Of a DNA stretch of 47,263 nt, positions 7,625 through 16,547 are shown in pieces (within the stretch, counting starts at the first letter, position 1; every line of letters starts with the position of its first letter). Under the pieces are notes generated by a model. It saw only the letters and a program-made list of their open reading frames with translations. It was not told the DNA's origin and did no database searches. Origin of the DNA: CAKVLS01 sp045638465 (lineage in GTDB: Bacteria; Bacillota; Clostridia; Christensenellales; UBA1242); contig JAZUBK010000057.1 of the NCBI GenBank assembly GCA_045638465.1, positions 1 to 47,263 of the forward strand. The letters run 5' to 3'. A program made the position numbers and the translations under genes.

Positions 7625-9427
7625 ATGAAAAAGAAACTATTTATAATGATAATGCCTATTTTTATATTAGTTCTATTTTTAGTGCCACATCTTCAAGTTT
7701 ATTCTTACGCAGAGAGCAATTTACAATTTTTAGAAGATAACGGAGGTTTTGCCTCACCTTCTGATATGATTGCTTATGACAACTATTTATTCGTATGCGA
7801 CACAAACAACAACAGGGTTCAAGTAATTGACCAAAACACACTAAAAGCTTATAACTTTGGGCAAGGCGGGTATGTAAACGAAAGCACATCTACCCCATCA
7901 CTTATAGCTTGTGACAACAACTATATTTATCTTTGTATAGGTTCTTCAAACTTTATCAAAAAGTTTGACTATCAAGGCAACTATCAAAATGCCTACATAA
8001 ATACATACACTATCGGCAGTAGCAGTTATGAATTTAACAAAATAACATCACTATCTATGGATACATATGGCAACCTATATGCATTGCATCTAGCAGCAAA
8101 TATTTCTGATAGCCGTATTATCAAAAACTCTGGAGAAGGTTTTGTAGCAATCTCTATAGATAGTCTTGATGTGCAAGAAGATTCTAGACTATTAATGTCA
8201 GCTAGTAGCGACTATATCATAGTTGTATCTGGCACAAAAATCACACTTATTGACTCTAGAAACTACACTATTACAAAAACATACGTCGTTAACCAAACAT
8301 ACACCGACGTAAAAATTGACCACCTAGACAACCTATATTTTCTAAATGGAAATACTATAACAAAGTGTCTTGCTGGTAATTATACCGCAAATGAAACTAT
8401 CACTCTAACTGGAGTTACAAACCCAAAACTATTTGCTTTTAACCAAGTAAATGGCGAGTGTTTCTTTATAGACGAAACAACAAACACAGTTGTAAATATT
8501 GATGTTGATAATATTGACCATTTGTCAACTTTTACAAAACCAACATCTCACCTAGACACATCTATACTAAATACTGAAAAAGTAAAAATCGCAACATTGA
8601 CTTCTGGAACTATAGCGTATAACTATCCTTATACTCTATCATCAAACATATCTCTTGATGAGGGAGATTTTGTTATAGTACTAGACCAATCAATAAGCGA
8701 AAACTCAAACTTTTATTACTGCATGATCACATGCAAAAAAGATTACAACCTATCAGTTTATATCCACAAAAATCACTTAGAGCTTATAGACGATAGCATA
8801 ACAAATATTGATAATAAGAACTTATTGTTTACTCAAACAATATCTGCACCTACTGCAAATATATATAAGTTCCCTACTTCTTTGAAAGCAGATGAAAACA
8901 AAGACAATGCTATTGTATATTCATTGGGTAATCTAGATGCAGGTGACAAAATCACAGCCGTTAGATACTTAAAAGACTATAGAGACTACAAAGGTTATAG
9001 TTTCTACGAAATTCGTTTTGAAAACGGAACTTACGGCTATATCAACGCCAACGCTATAGTAAACTACAATGCAGAAAAAGAGCCAACAAAAATCAAAGCT
9101 AACGCTACAATTTTGACTAGCGACGAAAGAGAATTTGTTAACCTTTATGTAAAATCTGGTGACAATTATGTACTAGTTACTGACTTTGTACTTCTTGATG
9201 GCACAAGAGTTAGACTTACTAAAAACTTTGACAAATCTGCAGAATACACCGAAGTAAAATATGTAGATAATGGCCAAGTAAAAACAGCATATGTAAAAAC
9301 AAAATTTATTCAAGTAGACGGAATAAGTTTTGAAATAATTATTGCAATACTACTTGCAGTGCTTTGCGTATTGTTTAGTTTGATTTTAATAGTTGTTATA
9401 AAAAAGAATAAAAAAGCAATGAGATAA
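7625..9427 (+). CDS. Surface protein with NHL/beta-propeller-like and SH3-like domains and C-terminal anchor
   Basis: 600 residues with a signal peptide at about 1-29 (MKKKLFIMIMPIF...YAES). Residues 40-300 look like a propeller: DMIAYDNYLFVCDTNNNRVQVID is an NHL-type blade, and SMDTYGNLYALH and KIDHLDNLYFLN are further blades. Residues 320-555 hold about three SH3-like repeats, with YGYINANAIVNYN as the clearest end strand. One membrane helix lies at about 572-592 with a KKNKKAMR tail, so most of the protein is outside. It is preceded by TTAGGAG and followed by a strong terminator, so it is a single-gene unit. A role in binding the cell wall or surface ligands fits the domains, but no enzyme motif is present. 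It resembles the protein at 5915 in layout, though it is much larger. Confidence 0.72.
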   Translation: MKKKLFIMIMPIFILVLFLVPHLQVYSYAESNLQFLEDNGGFASPSDMIAYDNYLFVCDTNNNRVQVIDQNTLKAYNFGQGGYVNESTSTPSLIACDNNYIYLCIGSSNFIKKFDYQGNYQNAYINTYTIGSSSYEFNKITSLSMDTYGNLYALHLAANISDSRIIKNSGEGFVAISIDSLDVQEDSRLLMSASSDYIIVVSGTKITLIDSRNYTITKTYVVNQTYTDVKIDHLDNLYFLNGNTITKCLAGNYTANETITLTGVTNPKLFAFNQVNGECFFIDETTNTVVNIDVDNIDHLSTFTKPTSHLDTSILNTEKVKIATLTSGTIAYNYPYTLSSNISLDEGDFVIVLDQSISENSNFYYCMITCKKDYNLSVYIHKNHLELIDDSITNIDNKNLLFTQTISAPTANIYKFPTSLKADENKDNAIVYSLGNLDAGDKITAVRYLKDYRDYKGYSFYEIRFENGTYGYINANAIVNYNAEKEPTKIKANATILTSDEREFVNLYVKSGDNYVLVTDFVLLDGTRVRLTKNFDKSAEYTEVKYVDNGQVKTAYVKTKFIQVDGISFEIIIAILLAVLCVLFSLILIVVIKKNKKAMR

Positions 9428-9428
9428 T

Positions 9429-9460
9429 AAAAAACTGCCAATTAATATGGCAGTTTTTTT
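9429..9460. terminator. Bidirectional terminator between surface protein and SSB genes
   Basis: AAAACTGCCA and TGGCAGTTTT pair around ATTAATA, with A and T runs on both sides, so it can stop transcription arriving from either direction. Confidence 0.9.
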
Positions 9461-10112
9461 AGCTTATACTGTCTGCAATGTCAAATTCGATATTTGGCTC
9501 ATCTTTTGTGATTTTGCTTACAGAAATTTCGTATGCAACTCTTGTTTCTGTGCTATCGTCCGAAAGTTTCTTTTGATAATCTCTACTTTGGATACGCCCT
9601 GTGATATATACCTTTTGGCCAATCTCTGCGTTTTGAACGAATCTTGCATTTCTTCCCCAAGCAATACATGGCAAATAGTCTGACTTGTTATAAGCCCTAT
9701 TTACCGCAATTAAAAGGTCGCATATTTCTCTTTTAAAGGGTGTCATACGATAAATTGGTGGTTTACATATATAACCTGTTATTTCTATAACATTAGGGTT
9801 ATAACTGTCGTCCCATGCTCCAACCTCTCTTACAAAGACAGTAAGCATAAGTTTGCTTTTGCCGTCGATAAGTTTGTTATAACTACGAAATTGGCCTTTG
9901 ACAAACACCTTACTACCCACCGAAAAATTATCTGTTGTAAGCAATTTTTCAGATACTGTTATAGGTATAATATCGCTATGCTCTGACAATCTCTTTACGG
10001 ATAAGTTAAGCTCATAAAAACCTTCGCCAAAAACTTCATGGCTAAAAATTGGTTTTGAAACAACCTCTCCCATCAAATATGCTTTGTTATTTTCCATTAG
10101 TTCATAATTCAT
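9459..10112 (-). CDS. Single-stranded DNA-binding protein with two OB folds
   Basis: 217 residues. Two SSB-like OB-fold units are visible: residues about 8-95 (AYLMGEVVSKPIFSHEVFG to LTVFVREV) and about 105-200 (NVIEITGYICKPPIYRMTPFKREICDLLIAVNR to YEISVSKI). The second unit has the usual SSB text LIAVNRAY, LPCIAWGRNA and KVYITGRIQSRDY. The first is more diverged. Ordinary SSBs have one OB fold and an acidic tail ending DDDIPF. Here the tail is short (PNIEFDIADSIS) and lacks that motif, so partner binding may differ. It should bind ssDNA in replication or repair. It starts three bases after the deacetylase stop, in one operon. Confidence 0.75.
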   Translation of the reverse strand: MNYELMENNKAYLMGEVVSKPIFSHEVFGEGFYELNLSVKRLSEHSDIIPITVSEKLLTTDNFSVGSKVFVKGQFRSYNKLIDGKSKLMLTVFVREVGAWDDSYNPNVIEITGYICKPPIYRMTPFKREICDLLIAVNRAYNKSDYLPCIAWGRNARFVQNAEIGQKVYITGRIQSRDYQKKLSDDSTETRVAYEISVSKITKDEPNIEFDIADSIS

Positions 10113-10115
10113 TTT

Positions 10116-10892
10116 TCAATCTCCATTTTTAATTTGTATTCCTTGAGAATTGATGCTAAAGTTGTCATGATAAATAAGATCTGATACAGACACCACACTA
10201 TAACCTCTATTTTGCAATGTTTGAAGAATTGTGGGCAGTGCCTCTACTATATGGTCAGAATTATTGTGGCATAATATGATAGAACCATTTTTTACCTTAG
10301 TCAAAATATTCTTACAAATCTCACTTGCAGATATTCCTTTCCAGTCTAAACTATCAACGTTCCATTGTATAGTTTTAAGTCCAATACTTTCGGCCACCTC
10401 TATACTCGTATTGTTATAAGCGCCAAAAGGAGACCTAAAAACCCTTATTTTTTGACCAATAAGATTATTTAACTTTTTATTCATTGTTGTAAGTTCCAAC
10501 TCCATTTGGTTTTTTGAGAGTTTGGTAAAGTCAGGGTGAGTATTTGAGTGAGAACCAATCTCAAAACCTTCTTTTTCTATTTCTTTCACAAGGTCTGGGT
10601 ATTTGTCTATCCAAAACCCAACTAAGAAAAAGGTAGCCCCTGCGTTGTACTTTTTTAGGGTGGATATAATATCTTGCGTTTTATCCCCACCCCACGCCGC
10701 ATCAAAACTTATTGCCACTTTTTTCTCATCTGTATCTACTGCATATATAGGTACTTTTCTGAAACTTTTACCAAAGAAAACTTGCGCCATAGCTTGATTG
10801 GTGTTTGTAACATTAAATAACAACATCAACGCAAGTAGGCCTATACACAAAAAAACTTTTAGGGTCTTTTGCCGAACAACTAAAAATCGCAT
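10116..10892 (-). CDS. Polysaccharide deacetylase, PdaB-like sporulation type
   Basis: 258 residues from the ATG at 10892, which is preceded by GCGAGGAC; the longer in-frame start has no such site. A membrane or signal segment lies at 11-36. The NodB domain covers about 58-245. Motif 1 is SFDAAWG, with catalytic-type D64 kept but the usual second Asp replaced by Ala65, as is normal in PdaB-type proteins. Motif 2 is HSNTH with H115 and H119. Motif 3 is RSPFGAYN, and a late LCHN supplies the last His. PdaB proteins act on peptidoglycan late in sporulation, so this suggests a spore-forming ancestry. Activity on glycans is not certain with the Ala change. The same operon carries the SSB gene, with no clear functional link. 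Confidence 0.78.
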   Translation of the reverse strand: MRFLVVRQKTLKVFLCIGLLALMLLFNVTNTNQAMAQVFFGKSFRKVPIYAVDTDEKKVAISFDAAWGGDKTQDIISTLKKYNAGATFFLVGFWIDKYPDLVKEIEKEGFEIGSHSNTHPDFTKLSKNQMELELTTMNKKLNNLIGQKIRVFRSPFGAYNNTSIEVAESIGLKTIQWNVDSLDWKGISASEICKNILTKVKNGSIILCHNNSDHIVEALPTILQTLQNRGYSVVSVSDLIYHDNFSINSQGIQIKNGD

Positions 10893-11033
10893 CTTGTCCT
10901 CGCTATTTATTATAAATTTTTTGCATAAAAATAATTTAGAACTTTTTGTCAAATAAAATCAATTTTTGTGTTAAACAAAAAATCTTTTAATTAATCTTAT
11001 GCCGCATTTTTATTCAATATGCACAATGAGAAA

Positions 11034-11070
11034 TAAAAAAAGAACCAAATTAATTGGTTCTTTTTTTGTT
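11034..11070 (-). terminator. Terminator of the topoisomerase operon
   Basis: AGAACCAA and TTGGTTCT pair around a short AT loop. On the minus strand the stem is followed by a run of U (the A run at 11034-11040), eight bases after the subunit A stop codon. Confidence 0.85.
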
Positions 11071-11077
11071 ATAAACA

Positions 11078-14000
11078 TTAGTTTATTCTATACTTATATC
11101 CCGCAATAAATTTTGGCGGGTTTTTCATTTTTTCTATAAGTTTACCTTTTCCTGTACGGGCTTCTATTGGGCATACATCACTATCTCTGCCGTATAGTTG
11201 CTTGTTTTCATCTAGACCTACTACAGTAAAGTTTGTTGTAACATAATCTGCATAAACAAGAGCTGTTCCGTTGTCTTTTTCGGCAAGAGAAATAATCTTA
11301 ACACCTTTTCTATATCTTGCCATAACGTCAATTTGAGAGACGATAACACGCTTTGTATAACCCCTATTTGTCAGCATAACTATTTCACCGTCTTCGGTGA
11401 TTTGACCGCCGTAGACCACAATATCGCCGTCAGAAAGGTTAATACCTTTTACACCGCCAGAAATTCTGCCTTGCAATGGCACATCTGTCTTATCTGCATT
11501 TAGCACCATACCATTTTTTGTAACGAAGATTAAAGTTGTGTTTTTCTCTTCTACAAAGATATTTATTACTTCGTCATCGTCTTTTAGTTTCATTGCTTGG
11601 AATACAGATTTTGAAACGCCATATTCTTTGAAAGCGGTTTTCTTAACGATACCTTGTTTTGTCATAAAGATAAGTGAACCTTTTGGCATATCTTCATCTA
11701 TTGAGAATATAGCAACTGGAGTTTCACCTTTTTCACATTTGATAATACTTGCAAATGGAGTGCCCTTGTCTTTGAATCTTCCTTCTGGAATATTCTTTGC
11801 AGGGAACTTATAGCAGTTACCTTTGTTTGTAAAGATAAAGGCTGTCTTTTCGGTGTCTGTTTTTGTAACAATAGTATGAATCTCATGTAGTGTAGAATTT
11901 TCTTTAAATTCTTTTGCTGCAGATGAGAAAGTCTTTTTGTTCATAAACTTGATGTTTCCACTAGCGTTAACACCAATAAATCCTTCGATTACTTGTTCTT
12001 TGTCACTATCTGATGGCAAATCTAAAGCATCTGTCTTTAGAATAATAGATTTTCTATCTTGTTTATATTGTTTCTTTATAGCCAAAATTTCAGTTTTTAC
12101 AACCTCAAATTGCAACTTTTTAGAGTTAACAATTTTTGTTAGTTGTTCAACCAAAGCTCTATTTTTCTTGATTTCTTCTTGCAAATTATTTACTTCAAGG
12201 TTTGTTAGACGAGCAAGTTTCATATCTAGTATTGCTTGTGCTTGTCTTTCGCTCAAAGCAAATCTATCTCTCAATCTTTGTCTTGCTGTTGTTACGTTTG
12301 GAGAGGTTTTGATTATTTTGATTACTTCATCAATATTTTTAATAGCAATCAAAAGACCTTCTAAGATGTGCAATCTTTCTTTTGTTCTCTCAAGGTCATA
12401 TTTTGTTCTTCTCAAAACAACTTCTCTTTGATACTCTACATAGTAGCTTATAATATCAATAAGGCCCATAAGTTTTGGCTTACCATTGGCTATAGCTACC
12501 ATATTTACACCAAACGAACATTGAAGATCTGTGTATTTTAATAGTGCTTCTACGATATTTTTTAGGTTCGCATCTTTTTTAATTTTGATAACGGCTCTTA
12601 GACCATTTCTATCTGATTCGTCCCTTATATCTGCAATACCATTTAAAACTGGGTGTTTGCCCTCTTCTCTTAGGGCGTTAATCTTTTGCAAAACTGTTGA
12701 TTTGTTTACTTGATAAGGAAGTTCTGTAATTACTACACTTCTTTTATCTGTTTCGCCACCCTCTATATGCATCTTTGCACGCATCAAAATCTTACCACGA
12801 CCTGTTGTAAAGGCTTGTTCGATTTCTGAAGAAGGAAGTATATATCCACCTGTTGGGAAATCTGGAGCTTTAACGTACTTCATCATTTCCTTTAGGGTGA
12901 TAGTTGGTTTGTCAATATAGGCTACTACACCATCAATTACTTCGCCAAGGTTGTGTGGTGGAATATTGGTTGCAAGACCAACCGCAATACCCATCGCGCC
13001 ATTTACAAGAAGGTTTGGGAATCTTCCTGGCAAGGTGTCTGGTTCTTTGATAGTGTCGTCAAAGTTCAAAGACCATTTTACAGTGTCTTTTTCTATATCT
13101 TTTAGAAGTTCCATAGCAAGAGGTGCAAGTCTTGCTTCGGTGTATCTCATAGCAGCTGCTTTGTCACCGTCAATACTACCAAAGTTACCATGACCATTTA
13201 CTAATAGTTCGTTCATATTAAATGGTTGCGCCATACGAACCATGGCATCATATACAGAAGAATCGCCGTGTGGGTGATATTTACCTAAGCAATCGCCGAC
13301 AATACGTGCAGATTTTCTGTAAGGTTTGTCTGGGGTGATACCAAGATCTAGCATAGAATAAAGTATTCTTCTTTGAACAGGTTTTAGTCCGTCTTCTACT
13401 CTTGGCAAGGCCCTATCCATAATAACGTGTTCTGAATACGGAATCATTGATTCGTGCAAAACTTCGTCTAAGTTTTTATAGAATAGACCTTTTATTCCGT
13501 CGCCATTATTTCCGCCGACACTTGTTGATTGGCCATCATCTACTGGCTCTATCTTGTCATCAAAGAAATTTGTTTCCACGACTTTTTCTCCTTTTTCTTT
13601 CTTTTCGGTTTTTAGCTTTTGAATAGCAATCTCTTGCTGTTTTTGCTCTTCTTCATCTAAGATTTCTTCTATCTTTTCTTTATAATCACACTCTGGCTTT
13701 GCTTTTAAAAATTCATTTTTAAAGTTTGGCTTTTTAGGTGCTTTTGGTTTTTCTATAATTATGTTTTCTTTGAAGATATTTCCTAGAGATGATAACTCAA
13801 CATCTCCAACCATCTCTTCTTTGATGGTTTCAAACTCTTGCTCTACTTCATCTTGAGACTGTGTTTTTTCAAGTTGCTCATCATTGTAAATTTCTTCAGT
13901 TTCTTGATTTTCACTTTCAGATAGCGTGTCATCTTGTTGCATATCATCGTTAGGCTCGACGATTATATCTTGCATGATATTTTCTTCACCAAAATCATTT

Positions 14001-14236
14001 GTTTCTTCAAATTTATCAATTTCAATTTGTTTATTATCTTCCATACTATTTGGTTTTTCATCAGCAGAAGAAATGTTTTGCAAATCTTCTAGTGATATTT
14101 GACCATCTAGTGGCTTTAAGACAATTTCTGGTGATTTGTCTTCTTTTTGCGACATCTCATAATAAAGATCTTCTAAGCCTATTTGACCATCTATCGGGTT
14201 ATTAGACTCAACAGAATCTTTTTCTTGCTCGTCCAT
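11078..14236 (-). CDS. Type IIA topoisomerase subunit A (GyrA/ParC) with acidic N-terminal extension
   Basis: 1052 residues, against about 800-850 for the family. The catalytic part begins near 247 (IKGLFYKNLDEVLHES). ALPRVEDGLKPVQRRILY is the winged-helix entry, HPHGDSSVYDAMVRM at 321-335 is the quinolone-binding region with the sensitive Ser and Asp present, and AAMRYTEARL holds catalytic Tyr365. The C-terminal beta-pinwheel includes GRISGGVKGI, which resembles a GyrA box. Some segments (DKPYRKSA, SSVYDAM, NFDDTIKEP) lean towards ParC, so gyrase or topoisomerase IV cannot be decided here. The first 245 residues are Glu/Asp/Gln-rich, probably disordered, with DGQIGLEDL at 16-24 and DGQISLEDL at 44-52. 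With the B subunit 20 bases upstream it forms one operon. Confidence 0.93.
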   Translation of the reverse strand: MDEQEKDSVESNNPIDGQIGLEDLYYEMSQKEDKSPEIVLKPLDGQISLEDLQNISSADEKPNSMEDNKQIEIDKFEETNDFGEENIMQDIIVEPNDDMQQDDTLSESENQETEEIYNDEQLEKTQSQDEVEQEFETIKEEMVGDVELSSLGNIFKENIIIEKPKAPKKPNFKNEFLKAKPECDYKEKIEEILDEEEQKQQEIAIQKLKTEKKEKGEKVVETNFFDDKIEPVDDGQSTSVGGNNGDGIKGLFYKNLDEVLHESMIPYSEHVIMDRALPRVEDGLKPVQRRILYSMLDLGITPDKPYRKSARIVGDCLGKYHPHGDSSVYDAMVRMAQPFNMNELLVNGHGNFGSIDGDKAAAMRYTEARLAPLAMELLKDIEKDTVKWSLNFDDTIKEPDTLPGRFPNLLVNGAMGIAVGLATNIPPHNLGEVIDGVVAYIDKPTITLKEMMKYVKAPDFPTGGYILPSSEIEQAFTTGRGKILMRAKMHIEGGETDKRSVVITELPYQVNKSTVLQKINALREEGKHPVLNGIADIRDESDRNGLRAVIKIKKDANLKNIVEALLKYTDLQCSFGVNMVAIANGKPKLMGLIDIISYYVEYQREVVLRRTKYDLERTKERLHILEGLLIAIKNIDEVIKIIKTSPNVTTARQRLRDRFALSERQAQAILDMKLARLTNLEVNNLQEEIKKNRALVEQLTKIVNSKKLQFEVVKTEILAIKKQYKQDRKSIILKTDALDLPSDSDKEQVIEGFIGVNASGNIKFMNKKTFSSAAKEFKENSTLHEIHTIVTKTDTEKTAFIFTNKGNCYKFPAKNIPEGRFKDKGTPFASIIKCEKGETPVAIFSIDEDMPKGSLIFMTKQGIVKKTAFKEYGVSKSVFQAMKLKDDDEVINIFVEEKNTTLIFVTKNGMVLNADKTDVPLQGRISGGVKGINLSDGDIVVYGGQITEDGEIVMLTNRGYTKRVIVSQIDVMARYRKGVKIISLAEKDNGTALVYADYVTTNFTVVGLDENKQLYGRDSDVCPIEARTGKGKLIEKMKNPPKFIAGYKYRIN

Positions 14237-14256
14237 TTCTTCTCCTTTTTTTTATA

Positions 14257-16218
14257 CTAACCATTTAGTTTTTCAAAGTTGCTTTCTTCTTTGTTAAAGT
14301 TTACATACTCATTTAGGTATTCTTTACGGGCATCAATATTGTCACCCATCAAAGTAGTTATCATTCTCTCTGCGTTAGCAGCATCTTCTACACCTACTTG
14401 AAGCAAAGATCTTTTTGCTGGGTCCATAGTTGTTTCCCATAGTTGGTCTGGGTTCATCTCGCCAAGACCTTTGTATCTTTGGATGCTATAGCCCTTGCCA
14501 AATCTCTTGATTGCATCAGGAAGTTCTTTATCAGAATATACATATTCTACAACATCTTTTTTGCTGATCTTATACAGTGGTGGAAGACCAATATATACAT
14601 TGCCATTATAAAGCAATTCTTTCATATATCTAAAGAAGAATGTTAAAAGTATTGCTCTAATATGCGCACCGTCTTGGTCAGCATCGGATAGAATAATAAC
14701 TTTATGATATTTTAGGTTGTCAAGGTCAAAATCTTCACCAATACTAGTGCCAAGAGCACCAATTATAAGTTTGATTTCTTCGTTTGCTAGTACTTGGTCT
14801 AAACGTTTTTTCTCGGCATTAAGCGGTTTTCCACGAAGTGACAATATGGCTTGGAAACTTCTGTCTCTTGCTTGTTTTGCACTACCACCCGCAGAGTCAC
14901 CCTCTACGATAAAGATTTCGTTATTTTCAGCCTTTCTACCCGAACATACCGCAAGTTTACCAATCAAGCTTGAGTTTTCTATACTATTTTTTTGTCTAGA
15001 AATTTCTTTTGCTTTTTTTGCTGCAAGTCTAGTACGCGCAGCAGATTTTGCTTTGTTTATGATAAGCTCCAAAACTTTTACATGTTCTTTTTTCTCAAAG
15101 TATTTGTAAAGCTCAGCAGCTACGATATTTTCAACCAAAGTTTTTGCTTCTGGGTTGCCTAGTTTTGTTTTTGTTTGGCCCTCAAACTGAGTATTTCTCA
15201 TTTTGATAGCAAGAAGGCAGGTTATACCCTCTCTAAAGTCTTCACCCATAAGGTGTGGTTCTTTATCTTTGATATAGCCATGTTTTTTCGCTATATCGTT
15301 TAGTACTCTAGTCAAAGCTGACTTCAAACCTATTTCGTGAGTACCACCCTCAGTTGTTGAAATGTTATTTACAAACGAAAACATACTTTCGATATATCCG
15401 TCTGTATATTGAATAGCAAGAGCAAGTCTCAAACAATCATCACTTTCGGTATTTTCGCCCTCAATATAGATAGGCTCATCATGAATAACAGTCTTGGTTT
15501 CATTTAGATAACCGATAAAGTCTTTCAAACCGCCATCGTATTTATAAGAAATGTTTGTTTTTTCTTGTTCGTCAATAAAATCAATTTGGATACCCTTATT
15601 CAAAAAGGCAAGTTCTCTAAGACGCTTTTTGATAATATCGCTTGAAAAAGTATGTGCTTGGAAAATCTCTGTATCAGGCAAGAATCTAATAAAAGTACCT
15701 GATTTATCTTTACCACAAGTTCCTACTTGGGTAAGCGGTTTTTGAGTTACACCACCTTTGATATTACCATTTTTGTCAGGAACAGAAGCAAATTCAATTT
15801 CGTATACTTTTCCCTGTCTGCAAATTCTAGCTTTAAGCCATTTACTCAAAGCATTGGTAACAGATGCACCTACTCCGTGCAAACCACCTGAATAACTATA
15901 GTTTGAGTTGTTAAACTTGCCACCAGCATGTAGTTGAGTAAAGATAACCTCTGCACCAGATTTTTTCAAGGTTGGGTGCATATCTACAGGAATACCACGG
16001 CCATTATCTTCTACACTGACACTGCCATCAGAGTACAAAGTAACAATAATCTTATTACCATGACCATTGGCAACTTCGTCCATACTGTTATCGACAATTT
16101 CCCACAAAATATGATGCACACCACGGCTACCAGTACTACCAATATACATACCTGGTCTTAGTCTTACTGCATCTAATCCTTCTAATACTACTATATCCTT
16201 TGAGCCATAAGATTCCAT
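14257..16218 (-). CDS. Type IIA topoisomerase subunit B (GyrB/ParE)
   Basis: 653 residues from the ATG at 16218, four bases after AGGGGGCG. The GHKL ATPase domain has EIVDNSMDE, DNGRGIPVDMHP and GGLHGVGASVTNALS. The transducer region has TTEGGTHE and QFEGQTKTKLGN. The TOPRIM domain has EGDSAGGSAKQARDR and ILSDADQDGAHIRAILLTFF, with the magnesium-binding acidic residues intact. The ending RYKGLGEMNPDQLWETTMDP is the standard tail of the family. It hydrolyses ATP to drive strand passage with the A subunit encoded next. Motifs are shared by GyrB and ParE, so the assignment between them is left open. The genes are not beside dnaA, dnaN or recF in this window. Confidence 0.94.
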   Translation of the reverse strand: MESYGSKDIVVLEGLDAVRLRPGMYIGSTGSRGVHHILWEIVDNSMDEVANGHGNKIIVTLYSDGSVSVEDNGRGIPVDMHPTLKKSGAEVIFTQLHAGGKFNNSNYSYSGGLHGVGASVTNALSKWLKARICRQGKVYEIEFASVPDKNGNIKGGVTQKPLTQVGTCGKDKSGTFIRFLPDTEIFQAHTFSSDIIKKRLRELAFLNKGIQIDFIDEQEKTNISYKYDGGLKDFIGYLNETKTVIHDEPIYIEGENTESDDCLRLALAIQYTDGYIESMFSFVNNISTTEGGTHEIGLKSALTRVLNDIAKKHGYIKDKEPHLMGEDFREGITCLLAIKMRNTQFEGQTKTKLGNPEAKTLVENIVAAELYKYFEKKEHVKVLELIINKAKSAARTRLAAKKAKEISRQKNSIENSSLIGKLAVCSGRKAENNEIFIVEGDSAGGSAKQARDRSFQAILSLRGKPLNAEKKRLDQVLANEEIKLIIGALGTSIGEDFDLDNLKYHKVIILSDADQDGAHIRAILLTFFFRYMKELLYNGNVYIGLPPLYKISKKDVVEYVYSDKELPDAIKRFGKGYSIQRYKGLGEMNPDQLWETTMDPAKRSLLQVGVEDAANAERMITTLMGDNIDARKEYLNEYVNFNKEESNFEKLNG

Positions 16219-16337
16219 TACACGCCCCCTAAAAATTATATCAATTTGGTTTTGAATAAAAATGCAACAATTTAGTCCAAAATCAGACAAAAAAAATCCA
16301 TCTACAACACCAAATTTACCTATTATTTACATTTTGT

Positions 16338-16346
16338 ATTATATCA
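16338..16346 (-). promoter_or_regulatory. Extended -10 (TGATATAAT) upstream of topoisomerase operon
   Basis: On the minus strand TGA-TATAAT, a perfect extended -10 element, with only a poor -35 at normal spacing. Transcription would start about 110 bases before the subunit B ATG. Confidence 0.5.
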
Positions 16347-16535
16347 TATAACTCTTTATTTTCCTAACAATTTTTGTATAAAAATTAATTTTTTTATATA
16401 CCTAACACTCTCTAACAAAATTTGTTGCATATTTATTCAATATTATGTATATTTATTTGCAAAACCGCATAATTATAAGCCAAGCAAAACCCCAAAAACG
16501 CAAGTTTTGTGAGTATATTTTTTTTGCCGAAAGCA

Positions 16536-16541
16536 TATAAA
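16536..16541 (+). promoter_or_regulatory. -10 element (TATAAA) six bases before the MurG ATG
   Basis: TATAAA occupies -12 to -7 relative to the A of the ATG at 16548, and there is no ribosome binding site between them. This predicts a leaderless transcript starting at the ATG. The -35 region is weak. Confidence 0.4.
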
Positions 16542-16547
16542 TAAACT

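Larger units (their letters stand above)
16219..16547. other. 329-base divergent intergenic region upstream of topoisomerase and MurG genes
   Basis: A very AT-rich stretch that holds the promoters for both directions. A minus-strand extended -10 lies at 16338-16346 and a plus-strand -10 just before the MurG ATG. Some supercoiling-sensitive control of a topoisomerase promoter here would not be surprising, but no specific element was seen. Confidence 0.5.

Noticed and set aside
11538..15745. Several 60-160-codon plus-strand frames inside the topoisomerase genes
   Set aside because: They lie opposite clearly conserved coding sequence and have no independent support.
11078..16218. Naming the topoisomerase genes gyrA and gyrB
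   Set aside because: Motifs of both gyrase and topoisomerase IV are mixed, and the pair is not beside dnaA-recF. A phylogeny is needed, so the call was kept general.
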